A stretch of 64,000 nucleotides of DNA from K23-9 sp964460665 (GTDB lineage Bacteria; Planctomycetota; Planctomycetia; Pirellulales; Pirellulaceae), in the NCBI GenBank assembly GCA_964460665.1, contig CAYWSL010000004.1:20974-84973 (forward strand), written 5' to 3'. How positions within the stretch are numbered: the first letter of the stretch is position 1; every line of letters starts with the position of its first letter. Of the stretch, positions 34,095 through 44,900 are shown in pieces. The notes beneath the pieces are model-generated. The model had not been told where the DNA came from and did not search any database. It worked only from the letters and a program-made list of their open reading frames with translations. The translations under genes and the position numbers were made by a program.

Positions 34095-35429
34095 ATGAAG
34101 ATCTTTTCCGCCAACTTGCGAACCACCAGTTCATTGCTTGCGATTTTGCTGATTTCGTGTCAGATCGGTTGTGACACATCCAGGCCGGGTAACGCAGCAC
34201 CTGAAAACATGGCGACTGTTGCACCGGCTCGCCAGCTACCCGACCCCGACGACAATGTGGCCGTTACGGCGCTGGAAGACGCTGGCTACATCTTGAAAAA
34301 GAATCGTGATGGGGTGGTTGCGGACCTTTCGATTTCTAGCCCCACCGACATTTCGAAGTCATTTCAGTACTTGTCTGGTGTACCAAATGTTACTGTCGCC
34401 CGATTCACCGGCCCCGGTATGTCCGACAAGGGGTTAGAGGCCGTCGCGTCGCTAACGAAATTGACACGATTGGATTTCAGCGAATCACGCATTACCGATA
34501 CGACACTCGACACGGTCGCAAAACTGCCGGAGCTGCAAGTGTTGTTGCTGCGACGGGTTAGCGTTTCTGATGAGTCGCTAGGAAAACTGGCCGGATTGCA
34601 AAAGATACGCGCGATCGATCTTCGTAATACGCACACCGGTGACGAAGGTGTTAAGCAGCTTGCCAAATTGAAGTCGTTGGCGGATTTGCAGCTAGAAAAG
34701 TCGGATGTGACTGATGAGTGTGCGCAGTATCTAGCGTCGATGCCACTGAAAGGACTGAATCTGAACTACTGCACGTCGATTAGCAACGACACGATGAAGG
34801 TGCTTGGCGGAATGACGACGCTGGAAAATTTGCAGTTGGATCACACAAAGATCAACGACAAAGGTATGGCGCACTTGTCGAAGCTAACGCGACTGAAGCG
34901 GCTGCGAATTCGCGGAACCGATGTCACGGGCGAAGGGCTAAAGCACATTGCCGGCGCAAAGAACTTGGCACGATTCGAATTGCGTGAGTCGTCGTTGGAC
35001 GATCAGGGGCTGGAGATCATCTCGGCGCTGCCCAATGTGACGTTCCTGGATTTGGCCGAGTGCAAGTTGGTTTCACCTGAAGGTATCAAGAAAATCGGAA
35101 AGCTAAAAAAGCTAACCTACTTAGGGTTCTGGGAAACGAAACTAAACGACGATGCCATGTCGGCACTAGGCGATCTGACGAAACTGCAAGAACTGGATTT
35201 GAAGGCCACGTCCATCACCGATGCGTCGGCCGACACGATCACAAAGTTCACCGAGTTGAAGAAAGTTAACTTGGCTGGAACTCAGTTGACCGACGAAGGT
35301 TTCAAGAAAATCGCTGCGATGAAAAATCTAAAGTGGATGAATGTCGCCAACACAGATATCAGCAGCGATTTGCTGGACGAACTGTTCGAGGATCGCGAAG
35401 ACTTGGAAGTCAGTGAATCAGAAAATTGA
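34095..35429 (+). CDS. Leucine-rich-repeat lipoprotein
   Basis: 444 residues from the ATG at 34095. A lipobox-like region (LLAILLISCQIGC) near residue 20 suggests export and lipidation. From ~90 to ~440 there are about thirteen LRRs of ~24 residues with patterns such as LTKLTRLDFSESRITD and LKSLADLQLEKSDVTD. LRR solenoids bind proteins or peptides; planctomycetes hold many such exported solenoids. No enzymatic domain. The gene converges on ispF with only 32 nt between the ends. Confidence 0.88.
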   Translation: MKIFSANLRTTSSLLAILLISCQIGCDTSRPGNAAPENMATVAPARQLPDPDDNVAVTALEDAGYILKKNRDGVVADLSISSPTDISKSFQYLSGVPNVTVARFTGPGMSDKGLEAVASLTKLTRLDFSESRITDTTLDTVAKLPELQVLLLRRVSVSDESLGKLAGLQKIRAIDLRNTHTGDEGVKQLAKLKSLADLQLEKSDVTDECAQYLASMPLKGLNLNYCTSISNDTMKVLGGMTTLENLQLDHTKINDKGMAHLSKLTRLKRLRIRGTDVTGEGLKHIAGAKNLARFELRESSLDDQGLEIISALPNVTFLDLAECKLVSPEGIKKIGKLKKLTYLGFWETKLNDDAMSALGDLTKLQELDLKATSITDASADTITKFTELKKVNLAGTQLTDEGFKKIAAMKNLKWMNVANTDISSDLLDELFEDREDLEVSESEN

Positions 35430-35461
35430 TCCGCGTTTGACGGGAACGGCGAACCGGCTAG

Positions 35462-35953
35462 CTACTGCGATTTGCTCAGCAACACGACGACTCGAGCAGA
35501 GATCGCTTCGCCGCGACCGACTGGTCCGACCTTTTCGCCAGTCTTTGCTTTGATGCTGACTTGACCAACCGACGCATCAATCAGGCTGGCGATGACTTCA
35601 CGCATGCGGTCGATGTGCGGAGCCATCTTTGGTTGCTGGGCCAAAATCACGCAGTCGATGTTGACGACGGCCATGTTGTTTTCGCGTACCAATTCCATGG
35701 CTTTGTTGACAAAGTCCTGGCTGTCGCGGTCGCGATTTTCTTCAGCGTTGTCTGGGAACAGTCGGCCGATGTCCCCGTGCGCGATCGCGCCAAGCAATGC
35801 GTCGGTGATCGCGTGCAGCAGGATATCGGCGTCGCTATGGCCGATCGCATGCACGCCGGCTTCGATGTCAATGCCGCCAATCCGAAGCGGCCCGCCTTCA
35901 CCCAGGCGATGCGTGTCAAAACCGAGACCGATGCGAATAGGGGGAATAGACAT
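35462..35953 (-). CDS. ispF: 2-C-methyl-D-erythritol 2,4-cyclodiphosphate synthase
   Basis: 163 residues from the ATG at 35953; the alternative at 35986 lacks conserved residues. IspF signatures: IGLGFDTHRLGEGGPLRIGGI, GHSDADILLHAITDALLGA (zinc His), and IGRLFPD. It catalyses cyclisation in the non-mevalonate isoprenoid pathway. The C-terminal AEAIS-like end reads GRGEAISARVVVLL. Length is normal. It runs opposite to the LRR gene; no other isoprenoid gene is near. Confidence 0.95.
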   Translation of the reverse strand: MSIPPIRIGLGFDTHRLGEGGPLRIGGIDIEAGVHAIGHSDADILLHAITDALLGAIAHGDIGRLFPDNAEENRDRDSQDFVNKAMELVRENNMAVVNIDCVILAQQPKMAPHIDRMREVIASLIDASVGQVSIKAKTGEKVGPVGRGEAISARVVVLLSKSQ

Positions 35954-36079
35954 AAGCGATGTTTCTTGCGCCAGGATTTTTGGCAAACAGTATTCCTGGC
36001 AAAAATGATGTGACCTACTGGAGTACTTGAATCGTACCTATAGTATCGCCTTACGTCACTGACCAAGGCACCCGTCGCT

Positions 36080-37084
36080 ATGTCGATCATCCAAGTTCGC
36101 GATCTGACCAAGTCTTATCGCGTTTACAAAAAACGCGAAGGATTGGGCGATAGTATTCGCGGTTTGTTCCATCGCGAGTACAGCGAAGTTCAGGCTGTTC
36201 GTGGTATCGACCTGGATGTGCAGCAAGGTGAATTTGTGGCTTTTCTAGGCCCCAATGGTGCAGGAAAGACGACGACGCTGAAATTACTAAGCGGCGTGAT
36301 CAATCCCACCAGCGGCACGGCCGAAGTCATGGGCTATGTGCCTTGGGAACGAAAGAACGAATATCGTCGTCGATTCGCGCTGGTGATGGGGCAAAAGAAC
36401 CAACTGTGGTGGGACTTACCGGCTCAGGAATCGTATCGCCTGCAACAGCAAATCTACGGCGTTCCGAAAGAACAATTTGACGCCACGTTGAATGAGCTGA
36501 CGGACCTGTTGGATGTCGATCGTCTGCTTAGTCAGCCCGTGCGTGAGTTGTCGCTTGGCGAACGCATGAAGATGGAATTGATCGCGGCGATGTTGCACAG
36601 TCCAGATGTTCTGTTCTTGGACGAACCGACGATTGGTTTGGACGTGATCGCCCAGCACAATATTCAGCAGTTCTTGCGGTACTACCAAGAGAAACGCAAG
36701 ATCACGATTTTGTTGACCAGCCACTACATGAAAGATGTTGCGGCGCTGTGCAAGCGAGTCGTCATCATCGCTCGCGGCCAGATTCAATACGACGGTTCAC
36801 TGTCGGGAATCGTCGATCAGTTTTCTGGTGACAAGATTGTGACACTGCAGTTGGCCGAAGGCCACAAACCGTCCTTGGTGGATCACGGTGTTGTTTTAGA
36901 TGAGAATTGGCCCAAGGTTCGTATTCGCGTTCCGCGTGCGGATGTTCCCAAAGTGCTAACCCAAACGCTTCGCGATCATCCGATCGAAGATGTCGTGGTG
37001 GAAGATCCACCGCTGGAAGACGTGATTGCCGAACTGTTTCGCGAATCAACCGAATCAACCGAATCGGCAGACGTTGGTGTTTAA
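36080..37084 (+). CDS. ABC transporter ATP-binding protein (NatA/ABC-2 type), no adjacent permease
   Basis: 334 residues. Walker A is GPNGAGKTT (about 57-65), the signature is LSLGERMKMEL, and Walker B is VLFLDEPTIGLD; the switch His is in LTSHYMKDV. The C-terminal ~90 residues (HGVVLDENWPKVRIRV) match the extra domain of ABC-2 exporters. The 9-bp repeat at the end encodes STESTES. A permease is expected next to this ATPase but the next gene is a DUF1559 protein after 340 nt. The permease may lie elsewhere. The ATG at 36080 is the first of the frame and starts with the beta strand. Confidence 0.92.
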   Translation: MSIIQVRDLTKSYRVYKKREGLGDSIRGLFHREYSEVQAVRGIDLDVQQGEFVAFLGPNGAGKTTTLKLLSGVINPTSGTAEVMGYVPWERKNEYRRRFALVMGQKNQLWWDLPAQESYRLQQQIYGVPKEQFDATLNELTDLLDVDRLLSQPVRELSLGERMKMELIAAMLHSPDVLFLDEPTIGLDVIAQHNIQQFLRYYQEKRKITILLTSHYMKDVAALCKRVVIIARGQIQYDGSLSGIVDQFSGDKIVTLQLAEGHKPSLVDHGVVLDENWPKVRIRVPRADVPKVLTQTLRDHPIEDVVVEDPPLEDVIAELFRESTESTESADVGV

Positions 37085-37424
37085 CAACACTGGTAGCGCA
37101 GGTCGTCAGGAACGTCGTCTGGACGTCGTCTGGACTTTCAGCGAGCATGCCAGTGACTGGATGAAACATTGGAAAGCCACCGCGATCCGGCGGACTTTCT
37201 GTTGATTACTTGCTAGTCATTTTTGGCGCTTTTGGCGCTTCGGCAGGCAAATTGCGCAAGAAAACCAAACAGTGATCCTTGATCCCCTGTAAAGTCGCAT
37301 TCGAGGCCGATTTAAGCTCTGGCATTGTCTCGGCTGTTAGCCGACAATATTGTTCCATTTAATTGTGTGAACCACTTTTACGTTCTGGGCGACTACCGAT
37401 CATTCACTTGCACATGTAGATCCC
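37085..37424. other. 340-nt intergenic region before the DUF1559 gene
   Basis: No gene is visible. TTTTGGCGC occurs twice close together near 37213-37236. No terminator with T-tract was found, and the region ends with the DUF1559 start. Confidence 0.5.
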
Positions 37425-38399
37425 ATGGTTATTCAGCTTTTACCAAGCGACCAGCAGAGTCCTAAGGTTTCGCCGAAGCCTCGACACGGCTTTACCTTGG
37501 TCGAACTACTTGTGGTGATCGCGATCATTGGCATTTTGATCGGGCTGTTGATGCCTGGCGTTCAGGCGGCTCGCGAAGCCGCGCGGAACATGCAATGCAA
37601 AAACAACTTGCACCAGTTGGGCTTGGCACTGCACATGTACCACCAGACTCACCGCGGCTTGCCTGGCGGCGGTAATCGGCACAATTGGACGATGCGGATT
37701 TTGCCGAACATCGAACAGAGTAGCTTGTACAACGATTGCGATTTCAACTACGCGTGGAATCATCCCGTCAACGAGGATGTCATTAACAAGAAGTTGGCAG
37801 TGATGAGTTGCCCGTCCTCACGTCTTTCGTCATCTGACTGGGTTCACTTGTCTGGCGGGCGCACTGCGGGGCCTTCCGATTACGCTCCGACGACTTGGGT
37901 TTCGCGAGGATTGGTAAACGCCGGGCTGATCCGACCGAGAATCAGTTTAGAAGGGATGCTTTCTAGATCAAACAGTGAAATCAAACAAAAATTCAGTCAT
38001 GTGTTGGATGGGCTTTCTAACACGGTCATGCTGGCCGAGGACACGACGCGTCCACAATTTTGGACGGGGCGTAAGCGAGGGCCAGATAATCTGCCATCAA
38101 CTGGCGGCAACTTTGGTGTCACCGCTGGAGTGGTTCGTGGTGCCGCCTGGGCGGATCCTGTGAACAGCATTCCCTTGCATGGGTTCACTCTGGATGGCTT
38201 GCAGGCACCAGGCCCATGCGCCGTCAACTGTACGAACAATAACGAGATGTTCTCGCTACACATGGCCGATGGGGTCAACGTGGTTTTGGCCGATGGTGCG
38301 GTGCGATTCCTAGCTGCTACGATCGACATCGATGTCGTCGCGTCGTTGATTACGGTGCACGGTGAAGAAATCCTAAATATGGAAGAGATCACTCCCTGA
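37425..38399 (+). CDS. DUF1559 pilin-like protein
   Basis: 324 residues. The N-terminus has a prepilin peptidase site and hydrophobic helix (HGFTLVELLVVIAIIGILI), followed by the DUF1559 marks VQAAREAARNMQC and the C-terminal NNEMFSLHMADGVNVVLADGAV (H-x-DG motif). DUF1559 proteins are abundant, planctomycete-specific pseudopilins of unknown role. A single Cys pair flanks the helix end. No pilin-assembly gene is adjacent. The ATG at 37425 precedes the basic leader by 20 residues. Confidence 0.93.
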   Translation: MVIQLLPSDQQSPKVSPKPRHGFTLVELLVVIAIIGILIGLLMPGVQAAREAARNMQCKNNLHQLGLALHMYHQTHRGLPGGGNRHNWTMRILPNIEQSSLYNDCDFNYAWNHPVNEDVINKKLAVMSCPSSRLSSSDWVHLSGGRTAGPSDYAPTTWVSRGLVNAGLIRPRISLEGMLSRSNSEIKQKFSHVLDGLSNTVMLAEDTTRPQFWTGRKRGPDNLPSTGGNFGVTAGVVRGAAWADPVNSIPLHGFTLDGLQAPGPCAVNCTNNNEMFSLHMADGVNVVLADGAVRFLAATIDIDVVASLITVHGEEILNMEEITP

Positions 38400-38513
38400 T
38401 CTCGCTTCAGTCAGTGTGTAGCGTGGCGATTTTTCGACCGCTCGCCCATGTTACGCCTTGTAGATAAACTCACGATCTTTCCATCCAAATCGTGCCTTTC
38501 ATCTGCTGTTTTC

Positions 38514-40322
38514 ATGCCACTTATCTCAATCGACAACCTGAGCATTGGGTTTCGAGGCCCGTCACTTTTGGATGGCGTTTCAGCCAATATCGACGCGGGT
38601 CAAAAAATTGGTTTGCTTGGACGCAACGGGGCCGGCAAAACCACGTTGCTGCGGATGCTTACCGGCGACGTCCAGCCCGATGGTGGGAAAATCATTACCA
38701 CACCGGGCACTACCATTTCTCGGCTGACCCAAGATGTTCCCAGCGACCTGACCGGTTCGATCAAGTCCATCGTGCTGGCTGGTCAGAACCAAGAAGTCGA
38801 TGTGGAGGATCAGTGGCAAGTCGAACATGCCGTTGACTCGACTCTTTCGCGAATGGAGTTGAATCCCGATCAGGCGTTCGAGTCATTATCCAGTGGCATG
38901 AAACGTCGCGTCCTGCTTGCGCAAGCGATCGCGTCGGACCCCGACATTCTGCTGTTGGACGAGCCGACCAACCACTTGGACATTCCGGCCATTCTTTGGC
39001 TAGAGGATTTTCTAACTCGCTGGCGACAAACGCTGATCTTCATTACGCACGATCGGTCGTTTTTGCAAAAGCTGTCGACGCGAATATGGGAAATCGATCG
39101 TGGCAAGTTGTTTGATTGGTCCTGTGACTACGAAACATTCTTAAAGCGAAAAGAACAAGCCATCGCGGCCGAAGAAAAGCAGAATGCTCTGTTTGACAAA
39201 AAGCTGGCGGAAGAAGAAGTTTGGATTCGCCAGGGAATCAAGGCGCGGCGAACACGCAATGAAGGCCGCGTGCGCGCCCTAAAAGCAATGCGTGAACAAC
39301 GTAGCGAACGTCGCACCAGCGAAGGCAAAGCCAAACTGAATCTGCAAGACGCCGCACGCAGCGGTGCACTGGTTGCGGAAGTCAAGGACGTTTCGTTCGC
39401 GTACGGTGACTTGCCTATCGTGACCGATTTTTCGACCACACTGATGCGCGGCGACAAGGTTGGGATCATGGGCCGCAATGGCGCGGGCAAGACAACGTTA
39501 CTGAAATTACTGCTGGGCGAACTGGAGCCGCAGTCGGGTACAGTTCGCACCGGAACCAATTTGCAAATCGCGTACTTTGATCAATTGCGTGATACCTTGG
39601 ATCCGAACAAGACCGTTCAAGAAAACGTTGGCGATGGCGCCGATAAGTTGCAGATCGGGGACAAGACCAAACACGTGTTGGGTTACTTGCAAGACTTCTT
39701 GTTCACGCCAGAACGCGCGCGTACCGAAGTGCGATTCCTTTCCGGTGGTGAACGCAACCGAGCATTGTTGGCGAAGTTAATGACTCAACCAGCCAATGTG
39801 ATTGTTTTGGACGAACCAACCAACGACCTGGATTCCGAAACACTTGAACTGCTAGAAGAACAATTAGTACAGTTCGGTGGGACGTTGCTGATGGTCAGTC
39901 ACGACCGAACGTTCTTGAACAATGTCGTCACCAGCACGATCGTGTTCGAGGAAGATGGGGCGAACGAATACGTCGGTGGCTACGACGCTTGGCAAGCAAT
40001 CGCTCAGCGACGCCAGAAAGAATCAAAGGGCAAGTCTGAAGTCAAACCCAAGGCGTCGAAGGAAAAGTCATCCGACTCGCCATCACCTGCAGCCAAGCCA
40101 GCCGGAAAGAAGCTGTCGTTCAATGAGCAGCAAGAGCTGAAGAAGTTGCCCGGCAAGATCGAGGGCTACGAGAAGAGCATCGCGAAGCTGCACGAAGCCA
40201 TGGCCGAGCCCGGCTATTATCAGTTAGGTGGCGACAAGATCGCCGAGGACGCAGCATCGCTGAAAGAGCTGGAAAGCAACCTAGCAGCCGCGTTTGAACG
40301 CTGGGAGCAGCTAGAAGGCTAA
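38514..40322 (+). CDS. uup: ABC-F family ATPase, Uup-like
   Basis: 602 residues from the ATG at 38514. There are two ATPase cassettes: Walker A GRNGAGKTT in each, signatures LSSGMKRRVLLAQ and LSGGERNRALLAK, and Walker B LLLDEPTNHLD and VLDEPTNDLD. A linker helix lies at ~225-300. The C-terminal ~90 residues (KKLSFNEQQELKKLPGKIEGYEKSI) form a coiled coil as in Uup. ABC-F proteins work on ribosomes or DNA rather than transport. Its second copy in the window is EttA. The frame upstream of the ATG does not match the family. Confidence 0.93.
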   Translation: MPLISIDNLSIGFRGPSLLDGVSANIDAGQKIGLLGRNGAGKTTLLRMLTGDVQPDGGKIITTPGTTISRLTQDVPSDLTGSIKSIVLAGQNQEVDVEDQWQVEHAVDSTLSRMELNPDQAFESLSSGMKRRVLLAQAIASDPDILLLDEPTNHLDIPAILWLEDFLTRWRQTLIFITHDRSFLQKLSTRIWEIDRGKLFDWSCDYETFLKRKEQAIAAEEKQNALFDKKLAEEEVWIRQGIKARRTRNEGRVRALKAMREQRSERRTSEGKAKLNLQDAARSGALVAEVKDVSFAYGDLPIVTDFSTTLMRGDKVGIMGRNGAGKTTLLKLLLGELEPQSGTVRTGTNLQIAYFDQLRDTLDPNKTVQENVGDGADKLQIGDKTKHVLGYLQDFLFTPERARTEVRFLSGGERNRALLAKLMTQPANVIVLDEPTNDLDSETLELLEEQLVQFGGTLLMVSHDRTFLNNVVTSTIVFEEDGANEYVGGYDAWQAIAQRRQKESKGKSEVKPKASKEKSSDSPSPAAKPAGKKLSFNEQQELKKLPGKIEGYEKSIAKLHEAMAEPGYYQLGGDKIAEDAASLKELESNLAAAFERWEQLEG

Positions 40323-40464
40323 GTTGTCGCTAGTCACTTTGCGCGAATCCAGAAAGACTTTCCTGCATTTGCCAAGCTTTCGTTGTGACCAGCGAATCGC
40401 ATTGGTGTGGCACACAAGTGTTGGAAGTGCCCAGCAAAATTTACGCTCCTTCACAGAGACAATC

Positions 40465-41607
40465 ATGCGAAGCAAGAACACACGGTCGGTTTGGAAACAC
40501 TTGTTGGCGACCACAGTTGTCGCCATGACCTTTGCCCCAGCCTGTGAAGCGCAGCAGCGGGGGAAATTGGCAGAAGCGTTGCTGGAGCGAATGGACACAG
40601 ACGGAGATGGGCGTTTATCGGCGCAAGAATGGTCGAAGGTGCGCAACCGAAACCGTCGCGGCCCGGAGGTGGATACGGCCGTTCCAGATCAGCTGAAGTC
40701 GCTTTACAAAGCACAATCTGGTCCGCATCAAATTGGGTCCATTAGTTCGCTGAAGCTAAGTCCTTCGCATCGTGAAGATGGACTTCCGATTCGTATTACG
40801 TATCCAAAATCGACTGGCAAGTTTCCGGTGATCGTGTTTGCGCACGGCGCGTACGGCAGCAAAGATGGCTACGATCCGATTGTTCAGCACTGGGCTCAGC
40901 ATGGCTACGTCGTGATCCAAGGAACGCATCCGGATTCGTTGTCGTTGCTTTCGGCGAAAGAGCAACTGCGCGTGGTCACATCCTTGAATCCGTTTCGCGC
41001 CATGCCAATCGAAAAGCACTGGAAGACGCGTGCGCAAGATGTCGCTGCCATTTTGGATTCGCTTTCTGAATTGGCGCCCATGCACGCACCGCTGCGAGGC
41101 AAGATGAACTTAGACCAAGTAGGTATGGGTGGGCATTCCTTCGGAGGCCAAACGACGCAAGTGATCGGCGGACTAAATCTGGGAGTTGATTTGAAGCATG
41201 ACAAGCCGCGCGCCTTGCTACTGCTAAGCCCACCAGGGCCGAACGCGCTAGTGCGAGCGAGTGCATATGCCGAAATGAAGCGACCCGTAATGACCGTCAC
41301 CGGTTCCAAGGATAACATGGACCTTCGCAATCAGACTTATAAAGACCGTCTGAAGACCCACGAAAATATTCCCAGCTCCGACAAGCTTTTGTTGTTCATG
41401 GACGATGCCGAGCACAACTTGGGCGGAGTCTCCGGGACGGTTGGCCGAATGAGTGGCGGCGGCGCCAATACAACGCATCTAACGTGTGTGAAAAGTGCCA
41501 CAACCGCATTCTGGGATCATCACTTGAAGTCCAGCCGCGAGGCGAAAGCATTCTTGAAGTCCGGCGCAATCAACAAGCAAACCGACGGCAAAGCTGAACT
41601 CCGGTAG
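40465..41607 (+). CDS. Secreted EF-hand alpha/beta-hydrolase
   Basis: 380 residues from the ATG at 40465 with a signal peptide (LLATTVVAMTFAPACEA). One EF-hand calcium loop is at ~44-55 (DTDGDGRLSAQE). The hydrolase core holds VIVFAHGAYGSKDGYDPIVQH and a complete nucleophile elbow GMGGHSFGGQTT, so unlike the hydrolase at 1913 this one keeps its Ser. It resembles PAF-acetylhydrolase / chlorophyllase-like enzymes. Substrate unknown. It follows uup on the same strand by 142 nt and likely has its own promoter. Confidence 0.88.
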   Translation: MRSKNTRSVWKHLLATTVVAMTFAPACEAQQRGKLAEALLERMDTDGDGRLSAQEWSKVRNRNRRGPEVDTAVPDQLKSLYKAQSGPHQIGSISSLKLSPSHREDGLPIRITYPKSTGKFPVIVFAHGAYGSKDGYDPIVQHWAQHGYVVIQGTHPDSLSLLSAKEQLRVVTSLNPFRAMPIEKHWKTRAQDVAAILDSLSELAPMHAPLRGKMNLDQVGMGGHSFGGQTTQVIGGLNLGVDLKHDKPRALLLLSPPGPNALVRASAYAEMKRPVMTVTGSKDNMDLRNQTYKDRLKTHENIPSSDKLLLFMDDAEHNLGGVSGTVGRMSGGGANTTHLTCVKSATTAFWDHHLKSSREAKAFLKSGAINKQTDGKAELR

Positions 41608-41916
41608 GTACGTAGGCCGGTCGTCTTACAAACGCCGAACGTGTCTAACAACAAAGCCCAAGGTAAGGCATAGCGGGTCTTGGCGAGCATGCCCACCCTG
41701 GGAACCGGATCCCCAAATTCTCTTGCGATGCAGTACCGGGGCGTGCCGATCCCGGTGTGACCGTATCGCGCTGACGCTCGAATCGGTGACCCGGGCTTAT
41801 GCTGTTGAACACCTTTGGCGTTTGAGAATGTCGCGGCATGAATGGCTTTTTCCGCCGTTTTGTCATTCTGGTAGAATAGGGTTCCCACCTATTACCTCCG
41901 CCCAGCACGACTTCAG
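41608..41916. other. 309-nt intergenic region before the cytochrome gene
   Basis: No gene seen. CACCTATTACCT at 41886-41897 is shared exactly with 48968-48979, another upstream region. No tRNA or terminator with T-tract was found. Confidence 0.5.
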
Positions 41917-44900
41917 ATGAAGCTCCCCCGCCCTGCCCTGCCCTTCGTTGTGCTGATCACGATTGGCCTGTTCACATTAAGCAGTCGCGCCGAAGAATCT
42001 GTCGACTTCAATCGTGACATTCGTTCGCTGCTTTCGAACAACTGTCTGATGTGCCATGGGCCTGATGAAGCAGAGCGGGCGGCTGACTTGCGGCTGGACA
42101 CACAAGATGGGGCCCACGCGGACTTAGGTGGATACGCGGCCGTCAAGCCGGGCGATCCTGAAAATAGCGAATTGTTTAGCCGGATCGCTAGCGATGACGA
42201 AGACGTCATCATGCCTCCAACGGGTAAGGGAAAGCCGCTTTCCAAGGAAGAGATCGAACTTGTCCGTCGCTGGATTCAGCAAGGCGGCAAGTACGACAAG
42301 CATTGGTCATACCAACTGCCCGATCGGCGCGTTGTTCCCAAGGTTGACCAATCTGATTGGCCGACCAACCCGGTTGACCGATTCGTGCTGGCACGTCTTG
42401 AACAGGAAGGGCTGCGGCCGTCACCTGCCGCCGATCGACTCGCCATCGCGCGGCGTTTGTCGCTGGACCTGACTGGACTACCGCCAACTTGGGAAGAGGC
42501 CACGTCGTTTGCTGCCGATCAGCGCGACAATGCCTACGAACTGTATGTCGACAGTCTGCTGGCCAAGCAATCGTTTGGTGAACGTTGGGGCCGCGTCTGG
42601 TTGGACCTCGCACGCTACGCCGATTCCGCTGGCTATGCCGACGACCCGCCGCGAACGATCTGGGCGTTTCGCGATTACGTTATTCGTTCGTTGAATGAAA
42701 ACAAACCGTTCGACCAGTTCACGATCGAGCAAATCGCCGGCGACTTGCTCGACGACCCAACCGAAGAACAGTTAACGGCAACCGCATTTCATCGCAATAC
42801 ACTGACCAACAACGAAGGCGGCACGAACAACGAAGAATTCCGCAACGTCGCGGTCGTCGATCGTGTCAACACAACCATGGCTGTTTGGATGGGCACAACG
42901 ATGGCTTGCGCCCAATGCCACACGCACAAATACGACCCAATCACACACGAAGAGTACTTCAAGTTCTTTGCGTTCTTCAACAATTCCGAAGACGCCGACC
43001 AGCGTGACGAACGACCAACGATCCAAATTTGGAGCGATGAACAAGAACAAAGCAAAGCCGATTTGGCCAACGAAATTGCCCGCTTAAAAAAGTCGCTTGA
43101 TACGCCCACCGACGACCTGGCGGCCGCTCAAGCCCGATGGCTAACGACGGTTTCCGGCGAACCAACGTGGCAAACGCTAACGCCATTGACCGCCAAAGGC
43201 CAAAAACGCGAGTTGAAAATCGAATACGACGGTTGGGTCGTCGGGCAAGGCGACAAGCCCGATACAGACGTTTATAGCTTGCGATACCAAACCGACTGTA
43301 TCGAATCGCTAAGTGGATTGCGAATCGAAGTCCCTGCGGAGCAAAAAGACAACTTTGTCGTGTCCCAGATCCAAGCCGATTGGCTACCGTCTGGTGACGA
43401 TCGCAAAGGACAACGAGCCCAGTTTGTCCGCGTCGAATTGCCCGGCAATGGCAAGTTTATCCATTTGGCCGAACTGCAAATTTTTAGCGACGGAAAGAAC
43501 GTTGCACTCGGCGGCAAGGCTTCGCAAAGTTCCACCGGGTTTGGCGGCGAGGTGACACGTGTGAACGATGGCAACACCGATGGCGACTACCAAAAAAACT
43601 CCGTCAGCCACACCGATTCGGGGAATGATCCGTGGCTGGAGATCGATCTGGGGGACACCATGCTGATCGAACGTGTCGCTGTTTGGAATCGGACCGATGG
43701 CGGTCAGTCAATCATTGATCGCTTGAAGGGCTACAAGTTGCAGTTGCTGGATGCCGACCGCAAAGTCGTTTGGGAGCAATCGCCCAGCAAAGTTCCCTCG
43801 CCCAGCGCCGAGTTCGCTTTCAAGGGAGGTCAGACGATTCACTTTGTTTCCGCACTGGCTGATCACCAGCAGAAAGGATTTCCCGCGGAGAGTGTCTTGG
43901 CTGGCAAAATTGACAAAAAGAAAGGCTGGGCGATCGCGCCTCAGACCGGAAAGCCACATGAACTGACTTTGGTCACCGACAAACCTGTTACGCTTGGCGC
44001 CGGTGTGCTGACAATTCGCATCCGTCAAAACTCGTCGTTCGTAAAACACTTGCTGGATCGCTTTCGTGTCACGTTGACTGATAGTCAGACCGTCGCCGCG
44101 TGGGCCAAAATGCCCAAGCACGTTCGTCAGCTAATACTTCGCGACCGAGAGACATGGAGCAAAGCCGATAATGAGAAGGTCGCAACGTTCTACCGCAGCA
44201 TCGCACCGCTGCTGAACGCACAGCGAAAGTCGCTGCGTCGCGCCGAGCAATCGCTGGCCAAAATGAAGCCGTACACGACCGTGCCAGTCATGCGGGACTT
44301 GCCATCAGAAAAACATCGTACGACCAACATTCAGATTCGCGGTAACTACTTGAGCAAAGGCGACGAAGTCACGCAGGGGACGCCCGTTGCGTTTCACCCG
44401 CTGCCCGCCGACCGTCCTAAGGACCGCATGGCTCTGGCGCAGTGGCTGATCGACGACGCCAACCCTTTGACCGCTCGCGTGATCGCCAACCGCCACTGGG
44501 AACAGCTGTTTGGAACTGGAATTGTGGCGACAAGCGAAGAATTTGGATCCCAAGGTGACTTGCCGTCGCATCCTGAACTACTGGATTGGCTGGCCGTAGA
44601 ACTTCGTGAAAGCGGCTGGGACATCAAACACTTGATCAAACTGCTGGTCATGTCGTCGACCTATCGTCAAAGCAGCGTGACGACTGCCGAAGCGATGGAA
44701 GACGACCCCTTCAATCGCTTGCTCGCTCGAGGGCCGCGATTCAGAATCTCGGCCGAAATGGTGCGTGATCAAGCGTTGTCGGTTAGTGGGTTGCTAAGCA
44801 ACAAAATGTTTGGTCCACCCGTCAAGCCGCCTCAACCACAGTTGGGATTGAAAGCTGCGTTCGGTAGCGCGACCGATTGGAAGACCAGTGCCGGTGACGA

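Noticed and set aside
41608..41916. Possible insertion-sequence remnant in the intergenic region
   Set aside because: No terminal inverted repeats or transposase-like frame could be found.
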